20,739 bases of DNA from Actinocrinis sp046724665 (lineage in GTDB: Bacteria; Actinomycetota; Actinomycetes; Streptomycetales; Catenulisporaceae), in NCBI GenBank assembly GCA_046724665.1, contig JBKOWZ010000052.1, positions 1 to 20,739 on the forward strand. The letters are read 5' to 3'. Of this stretch, positions 15,299 through 20,739 are shown piece after piece. The notes beneath the pieces were generated by a model. It was not told where the DNA came from and made no database searches. It saw only the letters and a list, made by a program, of their open reading frames with translations. Within the stretch, counting starts at the first letter, position 1, and each line of letters starts with the position of its first letter. The position numbers and the translations under genes are program-made.

Positions 15299-17455
15299 TC
15301 AGTCCACTTCTGCGACTGCTTGGGCGAACTGAGCCTTGTACAGCCGGGCGTAGGCACCGTCTGCGGAGAGCAGCTCGTCGTGAGTGCCGTGCTCGACGAT
15401 CTGCCCCGACTCCATCACCAGGATCATGTCGGCGTCACGGATCGTGGAGAGCCGGTGCGCGATCACGAAGCTGGTGCGGCCGGCCCGCAGCTTGTTCATC
15501 GCGCGCTGGATCAGCACCTCGGTGCGGGTGTCCACCGAGCTGGTGGCCTCGTCCAGGATGAGGATCGCCGGCTCGGCGAGGAACGCCCGGGCAATGGTGA
15601 TCAGCTGCTTCTCGCCGGTGCTGACATTGCCGCCCTCGTCGTCGAGTACGGTGTCGTATCCGTCGGGCAGGGTGCGCACGAAGCGGTCCACATGGGTCGC
15701 CTTTGCCGCCTCGACGATCCGGTCCATCGAGGCCGACTGCGCGCCGTAGGCGATGTTCTCGGCGATGGTGCCGCCGAACAGCCACGCGTCCTGGAGCACC
15801 ATGCCGGTCTTTGAGCGCAGGTCCTCCCGGGAGACCTCGGCGACGTCGATTCCGTCCAAGGTGATCCGGCCGCCGGTGACGTCGTAGAACCGCATCAGCA
15901 GGTTGACTAGCGTGGTCTTGCCGGCGCCGGTAGGCCCAACGATGGCGACCGTGTGTCCGGGTTCGACGCTCAGCGACAGGTCCTCGATGAGCGGCTTGTC
16001 CGGCTCGTAGCGGAACGAGACGTTGTGGAACTCCACCTTGCCGCGCACCTGAGCCGGCAGCGTGAGAGCGGTCGGCTCAGGGCTCTGCTCATCCGCGTCG
16101 AGCAGGGCGAAGATCCGCTCGGCCGAGGCCACCCCGGACTGCATCAGGTTCGCCATGCTGGCGACCTGGGTCAGCGGCTGGGTGAACTGGCGCGAGTACT
16201 GGATGAAGGCCTGCACGTCGCCGATGGACAGCGCCCCGGAGGCGATGCGCAACGCACCGACCACCGCGACCAGCACGTAGTTGAGGTTGCCGATGAAGAA
16301 CATCGCCGGCTGGATCAGCCCCGAGACGAACTGCGCCCGCCAACTGGACTCGAACAGCTGCTCGTTGTGCTCGTGGAACCGCTGCTCGGCCTCGGCGCGC
16401 CGGCCGAAGACCTTGACCAGAGCGTGCCCGGTGTACATCTCCTCGATGTGGCCGTTGAGCTTGCCGGTGGTCCCCCACTGCTTGACGAACTGCGGCTGCG
16501 CGCGCTTGCCGAGCCGGGCGGCCACGAACACCGAGACCGGGACGGTCACCAGCGCGATCAGCGCCAGCAGCGGCGAGATCACGAACATCATGGTGAGCAC
16601 GCCGACGATGGTCAGCAGCGAGATGATCACCTGGCTGAGCGTCTGCTGCAGCGTCTGGGCCAGGTTGTCGATGTCGTTGGTGACCCGGCTGAGCACCTCG
16701 CCGCGCGGCTGCCGGTCGAAGTAGCTCAGCGGCAGCCGACCGAGCTTGGCCTCGGACTCCTCACGCAGCCGATAGATCGCGCGCTGCACGACCGTGGTGG
16801 TCACCAGGCCCTGGAGCCACATCAGCAGCGAGGCGCCGACGTAGATCAGCGCGACGACGCCGAGCACCTCGCCGACGTGGTTGAAGTCGATGCCCGCGCC
16901 GGGCGTGACGTTCACCGAACCGATGACGTCGGCCAGATTGCCCTTGCCCTCGGCACGCAGCTGGGCGACCAACTGCGCCTGGCTCTGCCCGGTCGGGATC
17001 TGCTTGCTGATGAACCCGGCGAAGATCAGGTCGGTCGCATGGCCGAGCACCTTCGGACCGATCACGCTGAGCCCGACCGCGACGATGCCGATCAGCAGGC
17101 CGAGTGCGATGAGCGCGCGCTCCGGCCGCATCATGCGCAGCAAGCGCATGCCCGAGTTCTTGAAGTCCAGCGACTTCTCCGTGGACCGGCCGCCCATGAA
17201 GGCCATCGGCCCCGGACCGCGCATGCCGCCCGGCGCCGGCCCCGGACCCCGCTTGGGTACGACGCGCTCGCCGCTCGGCGTTCCATTCGACGCCCCGTTC
17301 GGCGGTATGCCTCCCGGGCCACCCGCCCCAGCGGAACCGTTGGCGTCGCCGGGCACGCCAGACCCGGAGGCTCCGTTGACTCCGCCGGAGCCGCTGGGAC
17401 CGCCGGGCCCCTTGGCGCCGTCCGCTCCCGCTCCGTTCGCCCCGTTGCTGCTCAC
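15299..17455 (-). CDS. ABC exporter half-transporter, catalytic subunit
   Basis: Membrane-ATPase fusion of the type IV (type I exporter) fold, 718 residues. The first 90 or so residues are a low-complexity Gly/Asn/Pro-rich cytoplasmic tail, unusually long for the family. Six helices follow, then the ATPase: Walker A VGPTGAGKTTLV with Lys513, signature VSTGEKQ in place of LSGGQ, and Walker B ILILDEATSS with the catalytic Glu636. It starts with GTG inside the stop codon of the upstream half-transporter (GTGA, 4-bp overlap), so the two are translationally coupled and should form a heterodimer. Its changed signature and the partner's changed Walker B would face each other in one degenerate site, as in TM287/288 and TmrAB. 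Substrate unknown; drugs, lipids or peptides are typical. Confidence 0.92.
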   Translation of the reverse strand: MSSNGANGAGADGAKGPGGPSGSGGVNGASGSGVPGDANGSAGAGGPGGIPPNGASNGTPSGERVVPKRGPGPAPGGMRGPGPMAFMGGRSTEKSLDFKNSGMRLLRMMRPERALIALGLLIGIVAVGLSVIGPKVLGHATDLIFAGFISKQIPTGQSQAQLVAQLRAEGKGNLADVIGSVNVTPGAGIDFNHVGEVLGVVALIYVGASLLMWLQGLVTTTVVQRAIYRLREESEAKLGRLPLSYFDRQPRGEVLSRVTNDIDNLAQTLQQTLSQVIISLLTIVGVLTMMFVISPLLALIALVTVPVSVFVAARLGKRAQPQFVKQWGTTGKLNGHIEEMYTGHALVKVFGRRAEAEQRFHEHNEQLFESSWRAQFVSGLIQPAMFFIGNLNYVLVAVVGALRIASGALSIGDVQAFIQYSRQFTQPLTQVASMANLMQSGVASAERIFALLDADEQSPEPTALTLPAQVRGKVEFHNVSFRYEPDKPLIEDLSLSVEPGHTVAIVGPTGAGKTTLVNLLMRFYDVTGGRITLDGIDVAEVSREDLRSKTGMVLQDAWLFGGTIAENIAYGAQSASMDRIVEAAKATHVDRFVRTLPDGYDTVLDDEGGNVSTGEKQLITIARAFLAEPAILILDEATSSVDTRTEVLIQRAMNKLRAGRTSFVIAHRLSTIRDADMILVMESGQIVEHGTHDELLSADGAYARLYKAQFAQAVAEVD

Positions 17456-19191
17456 GCCGCCGCCTCCTGCTCGGTGAGCTGGGAGAGCACGATCTCCCGG
17501 TAGGTACCGTCCACGTCCTGCATCAGTTCCTGGTGAGTGCCGACGCCGACCACGCGGCCTTCGTCGAGGACGATGATCCGGTCCGCGTGCCGGATGGTGT
17601 TGACTCGCTGCGCGACGATCACCACGGTCGCCTCCGCAGTTTCCTGGGTCAGTGCGGTCCGCAACGCAGCGTCGGTCGCGTAGTCGAGCGCCGAGAACGA
17701 GTCGTCGAAGAGGTAGATGTCCGGCCGGCGCACCAGCGCGCGGGCGATCGCGAGCCGCTGGCGCTGGCCGCCGGACACGTTCGTGCCGCCCTGGGAAATC
17801 GGCGCCTCCAGACCCTCGGCCATCGCCTCGACGAAGTCGCGGGCCTGCGCCACCTCGAGCGCGTGCCAGAGTTCGTCATCGGTGGCATCAGGCTTGCCGT
17901 AGCGAAGGTTGGACGCCACGGTGCCGCTGAACAGGTAGGGTTTCTGCGGCACTAGGGCGACTACCTCGGACAGCGAAGCCGGGTCGAGGTGGCGCACGTC
18001 AAGCCCGTCCACGAACACGGTGCCGCCGGTCGCGTCGAAGAGCCGCGGAATCAGGTTCAGCAGGGTGGTCTTGCCGCTGCCGGTACCGCCGATCACCGCG
18101 GTGACCTCGCCCGGCGCGGCCACCAGGTTGATGCCCTTGAGCACCGGCTCCTCGGCGCCGGGGTAACGGAACTCCACATCGCGCAGCTCCAGCTGTCCCC
18201 GGCGGCCCTCGATCTTCACCGGGAAAGCGGGCAGCACGACGCTGCTCTCGGTGTCCAGTACCTCGTTGATGCGCTCGGCGGAGACCTCGGCGCGCGGCAC
18301 CATCATGAACATGAAGGTGGCCATCATCACGGCCATGAGGATCTGCATCAGGTAGCTGAGGAACGCGGTCAGCGCGCCGATCTGCATGCCGCCGCTCTGG
18401 ATCCGGTGGCCGCCGAACCACATGACGGCGACGCTGGAGATGTTCATCACCAGCATCACGGTGGGGAACATCATCGACATCAGCCGACCGGCGCCGAGCG
18501 AGACTTCTCTCAGTTCGGTGTTCGCCTCGTCGAAGCGCCGCCGCTCGGCGGTGTCCCGGACGAAGGCGCGCACCACGCGGATGCCGCTGATCTGCTCGCG
18601 CAGGATGCGGTTGAGCCCGTCGATCCGCGTCTGCATGGACCGGAACAGCGGCCGCATCCGGGAGATGATCAGGCTGACCGTGATCCCCAGGACCGGCACG
18701 ATGACCAGCAGCAGCCCGGACAGCGGCACGTCCTGGTTCAGCGCCATGACGACCCCGCCGATCATCATGATCGGCGCGGCGACCATCAGGGTGAAGGTGA
18801 GCAGGGCCAGCATCTGGACCTGCTGCACGTCGTTGGTGGTGCGGGTGATCAGCGAGGGTGCGCCGAACCGGCCGACCTCGCGGGCGGAGAAGTCCTGCAC
18901 CCTGGTGAAGACCGCGGCGCGTATGTCGCGGCCCACGCCCATCGCGGTGCGGGCGCTGAAGTAGACCGCGCCGATCGAGCAGCAGATCTGCCCCAGCGAG
19001 ATGGCGAGCATCACCACGCCGACGTTCATGATGTAGCCGGTGTCGCCCTTGACCACCCCGTTGTCGATGATGTCGGCGTTGAGCGTGGGCAGGTAGAGGG
19101 TGGCGATCGTCGCCGCCAGTTGGAGCGTGACGATCAGCGCCAGCGGTCTGCCATACGGGCGCAGGAAGGCGCGCAGAATCTTGATCAGCAC
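17452..19191 (-). CDS. ABC exporter half-transporter, degenerate-site subunit
   Basis: First of two overlapping half-transporter genes, 579 residues, a normal length. Six membrane helices occupy about 15-320, then the ATPase domain: Walker A GGTGSGKTTLLN with Lys374, a canonical VSGGQRQR signature, and Walker B IYLFDDSFSALD, where Asp497 replaces the catalytic Glu. It therefore supplies a good signature to the partner's active site but cannot hydrolyse efficiently itself, the pattern of asymmetric heterodimeric exporters. It begins with GTG at 19191 without a strong ribosome-binding site. The TetR gene lies 108 bp upstream on the same strand, with a 9-bp-arm palindrome in between, so TetR control of this pair is likely. 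Confidence 0.93.
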   Translation of the reverse strand: MLIKILRAFLRPYGRPLALIVTLQLAATIATLYLPTLNADIIDNGVVKGDTGYIMNVGVVMLAISLGQICCSIGAVYFSARTAMGVGRDIRAAVFTRVQDFSAREVGRFGAPSLITRTTNDVQQVQMLALLTFTLMVAAPIMMIGGVVMALNQDVPLSGLLLVIVPVLGITVSLIISRMRPLFRSMQTRIDGLNRILREQISGIRVVRAFVRDTAERRRFDEANTELREVSLGAGRLMSMMFPTVMLVMNISSVAVMWFGGHRIQSGGMQIGALTAFLSYLMQILMAVMMATFMFMMVPRAEVSAERINEVLDTESSVVLPAFPVKIEGRRGQLELRDVEFRYPGAEEPVLKGINLVAAPGEVTAVIGGTGSGKTTLLNLIPRLFDATGGTVFVDGLDVRHLDPASLSEVVALVPQKPYLFSGTVASNLRYGKPDATDDELWHALEVAQARDFVEAMAEGLEAPISQGGTNVSGGQRQRLAIARALVRRPDIYLFDDSFSALDYATDAALRTALTQETAEATVVIVAQRVNTIRHADRIIVLDEGRVVGVGTHQELMQDVDGTYREIVLSQLTEQEAAA

Positions 19192-19271
19192 ACGGATACT
19201 CTCAGATCGTGAAGGGGCGGACGGCGGTCCGTCCCGGTCGGGCAGTCAGGCTGTGGGATTGTTCAGGGGGT

Positions 19272-19296
19272 GTCTAGTGCCATGGCAGCACTAGAC
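19272..19296 (-). promoter_or_regulatory. Palindrome between TetR gene and ABC exporter genes
   Basis: Perfect 9-bp arms GTCTAGTGC and GCACTAGAC flank a seven-base centre CATGGCA; the inner TGCCATGGCA is itself palindromic. It lies three bases after the TetR stop codon and 81-105 bp before the exporter start. It could be a TetR operator at the exporter promoter, or a short hairpin terminator after the TetR gene. The lack of a T-tract and the length of about 25 bp favour an operator. Confidence 0.55.
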
Positions 19297-19299
19297 TGC

Positions 19300-20199
19300 T
19301 CAGCCACCGATGATGGCCCGCTGCGCTGACGCGGCGCTGACAACACTGACATCGCTGAATTCGGCGGACGCGGTCGCGGGTACGGGCTCGCCGACGGCGC
19401 TGTCGGCGGTTGGTGTGGTAGCCGGTTCGGCAATGGGCTCACTGGCGGAATCGGCAGGCGGTGCAGCAGCTTCGGGGGTGTCGGTCAGTGCGCGCAACTG
19501 ATTAAGTGCGTCGCGCAACAGAGTCTTGAGTGGCGGCGAGTCGTCGTCGGCCAGCCACTTCTGCATCGCCGCGCGCAACGCGCCGAGTGCCGCCGAGGTG
19601 ACGACGTTCGGCAACAGGTCGTCCGGGCTGGTGCCGGTACGCCTGGCGACGGCTTCGATCATCGGCGAGCTGGTCTGCGCGGAGCTGCGCAGGAACTCAG
19701 CGTGAAGTGTCGGGTGACCGAGGAAGAGCCGGATCACGTCGCGTGTCGGCTCGTCGCACGGCACTTCGTCACGTGCCTGTTTGCCACGTGCCTGTTTGTC
19801 GCGCGGTGGTCCGCCACGCAGCTGTTCGTCATGCAGCCGTTCGTCACGTATCGACTCGCGTGGCCGGTCCTGCTCGGCCGTCATCGCGTTGCGAAGGGCT
19901 TCTAGCAGCGATTCCTCAGCGGGCCTGGCCAGCAGCGCCTGCGCCATCCGCTCCACTTGGGCGGTGCGCGCGGCGACGATGGCCTCCTCCCGGCTGGAGA
20001 AGTAGTTGTTGAAGGTACGCGGGGAGACACCGGCGGCCTCGGCGATGTCCTCGACCCGCACGTTGTCGAAGCCCTGTTCGAGCGCGAGCCGCATCGCGGC
20101 GGCACTCAGTGCCTGCCGTGTCGCCAGCTTCTTCCGCTCGCGCAGGCCCGGCTCCGCGTGCGCCCCGTGGACGGCTCGGCCCCCGTTGTCTGTGCTCAT
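19300..20199 (-). CDS. TetR-family transcriptional regulator with pentapeptide-repeat insert
   Basis: DNA-binding repressor of 299 residues, much longer than the usual 190-220. The N-terminal helix-turn-helix is clear (about 25-72, core VEDIAEAAGVSPRTFNNYF). The ligand domain is interrupted at about 112-152 by eight five-residue repeats rich in Arg, Asp, Glu and Lys (RDE-type), encoded by 15-bp DNA repeats. The C-terminal 45 residues are an Ala/Pro/Ser/Thr/Glu-rich tail. A TATTGT -10 lies six bases before the ATG with a 17-bp spacer to a TTGCGT -35, so the mRNA is probably leaderless, and the -35 falls inside a 15-bp palindrome, consistent with autorepression. The ABC exporter genes directly downstream are the probable targets. 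Inducer unknown. Confidence 0.88.
   Translation of the reverse strand: MSTDNGGRAVHGAHAEPGLRERKKLATRQALSAAAMRLALEQGFDNVRVEDIAEAAGVSPRTFNNYFSSREEAIVAARTAQVERMAQALLARPAEESLLEALRNAMTAEQDRPRESIRDERLHDEQLRGGPPRDKQARGKQARDEVPCDEPTRDVIRLFLGHPTLHAEFLRSSAQTSSPMIEAVARRTGTSPDDLLPNVVTSAALGALRAAMQKWLADDDSPPLKTLLRDALNQLRALTDTPEAAAPPADSASEPIAEPATTPTADSAVGEPVPATASAEFSDVSVVSAASAQRAIIGG
19745..19864 (-). repeat. 15-bp tandem repeats inside the TetR gene
   Basis: Eight contiguous 15-bp units with the plus-strand consensus GCCTGTTCGTCACGT; the best-matching neighbours are GCCTGTTTGCCACGT and GCCTGTTTGTCGCGC. The array keeps the TetR reading frame and encodes pentapeptides such as QARGK, QARDE, RLHDE. Confidence 0.85.
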
Positions 20200-20205
20200 G
20201 ACTCA

Positions 20206-20251
20206 ACAATAGCTCAAACTTGCGTGGCACGCAATAATTCGTGTCGCGCAA
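20206..20251 (-). promoter_or_regulatory. Autoregulated leaderless promoter of the TetR gene
   Basis: On the minus strand the -35 TTGCGT (20229-20234) and -10 TATTGT (20206-20211) are separated by 17 bp, and the -10 is six bases from the ATG. A perfect palindrome TTGCGTG-G-CACGCAA covers 20220-20234 and so includes the -35. A second, imperfect copy (TTCGTG..CGCGCAA) lies at 20238-20251. The pair looks like a tandem TetR operator. Confidence 0.65.
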
Positions 20252-20256
20252 ATTTT

Positions 20257-20739
20257 TCAGCGGGCGCGCAACCTCCCGCGGACCGCGACCAGCAGCGCCG
20301 GGACGATGGCGACGACGAAGAGCACGAGCGCAAGCGGGAGACGTCGGCGCGGGTGGCGAAGCGTCGGGAAGGACGACCGGGCGTTCGGTAATGGGGTCGC
20401 TGAGGTGGGTGGGGAGGTTGGGGGAAAGCTCGTCGAGGGGTGGGAAATTGACGATGACGATGGTGACGATGAGCTGGGAGATGGTGATGTGTTCGAGGGG
20501 TGGGTGGTTGGCCTGCTGGGTGGGATGGGTTGGGCGTGGCTGACGGGATTCGTGGAGAGAGTGATCGGCACGCTGGCTGGGGCGGTGACTCGTGAGCCGG
20601 GCCGAGGAGCGGGCGGATTTGGGGCGATGGTGAGTGGAGTCAGAATGCTTGGGGTGGGGTGGATCGAGGCGGTGTGGATCGGGGCGGGGGCGCTCGCTGG
20701 AGGGGTGATCGGTGGTGGGGCGGTTGGGGCGAGAGGGCT
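20257..20739 (-). CDS. Pro/Ser/Thr-rich membrane-anchored protein, C-terminal part
   Basis: The minus-strand frame ending at 20257 stays open to the window edge (160 residues visible), so this is the 3' part of a longer gene or a short gene starting at the GTG at 20571. The visible part is a Pro/Ser/Thr/Ala-rich stalk of about 125 residues with a run of Ser-Pro pairs, then a basic RHPRRR, one hydrophobic segment (LPLALVLFVVAIVPALLVAV) and a basic end RGRLRAR. This is the layout of a surface protein held by a C-terminal membrane helix; no LPXTG sortase motif is seen. Codon use is less G/C-biased at third positions than in neighbours. The function is not recognisable. The stop lies 57 bp before the TetR start. 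Confidence 0.5.
   Translation of the reverse strand, partial: SPLAPTAPPPITPPASAPAPIHTASIHPTPSILTPLTIAPNPPAPRPGSRVTAPASVPITLSTNPVSHAQPIPPSRPTTHPSNTSPSPSSSSPSSSSISHPSTSFPPTSPPTSATPLPNARSSFPTLRHPRRRLPLALVLFVVAIVPALLVAVRGRLRAR

Noticed and set aside
15953..19212. Long plus-strand open frames antisense to the ABC exporter genes
   Set aside because: They mirror the codon bias of well-supported ABC genes and encode His/Asp/Arg-rich sequence with no recognisable domain.
20257..20571. Short complete gene starting at GTG 20571
   Set aside because: The frame stays open up to the window edge with the same Pro/Ser/Thr-rich composition, so a truncated longer gene is more likely than a start at 20571.

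Overview
The window reads as chromosomal DNA of a high-GC actinobacterium. Coding regions have strongly G/C-biased third codon positions, GTG starts are frequent, several genes appear leaderless, and the gene families (CsoR, pst operon, ROK regulators, secreted glycosidase with a ricin-type lectin, heterodimeric ABC exporter with a TetR regulator) are typical of the Streptomyces/Catenulispora/Actinospica type of soil actinomycete. The genus cannot be fixed from sequence alone.

Layout, left to right. (1) 1-3495: a copper-homeostasis cluster on the minus strand, csoR - copZ - copA, with two 17-bp CsoR-type operators over the csoR promoter. A CGGCGA hexamer microsatellite follows copA. (2) 3555-4112: a SixA-like histidine phosphatase, convergent with (3) an MFS (DHA2-type) drug exporter at 4220-5644, with a shared hairpin terminator. 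(4) 5999-10564: a phosphate-uptake operon on the plus strand: pstS, one long gene that fuses PstC and PstA, a stand-alone PhoB-type winged-helix protein without a receiver domain, and pstB; a MarR-family gene follows. (5) 11137-15103: a ROK-family regulator divergent from a secreted GH30 glycosidase with a C-terminal ricin-type lectin, separated by about 690 bp of AT-rich promoter-like DNA and degenerate tandem repeats. (6) 15299-20199: a minus-strand unit, TetR regulator followed by two overlapping ABC half-transporter genes that form a heterodimeric exporter with one degenerate ATP site. (7) 20257-20739: the C-terminal end of a Pro/Ser/Thr-rich protein with one membrane segment, cut by the window edge.

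The most unusual recurring signal is a set of 15-bp tandem repeats at four separate places: the copA N-terminus, the csoR-copZ spacer (about 16 units), the 3' end of the phosphatase gene, and inside the TetR gene. A related 14-bp array and hexamer arrays lie in the ROK/GH30 spacer. The units are diverged, occur in coding and non-coding DNA, and add five-residue repeats where they fall in genes. The other points of interest are the PstC-PstA fusion and the orphan PhoB-like DNA-binding domain inside the pst operon. No rRNA, tRNA, CRISPR array, transposase or prophage gene was recognised.
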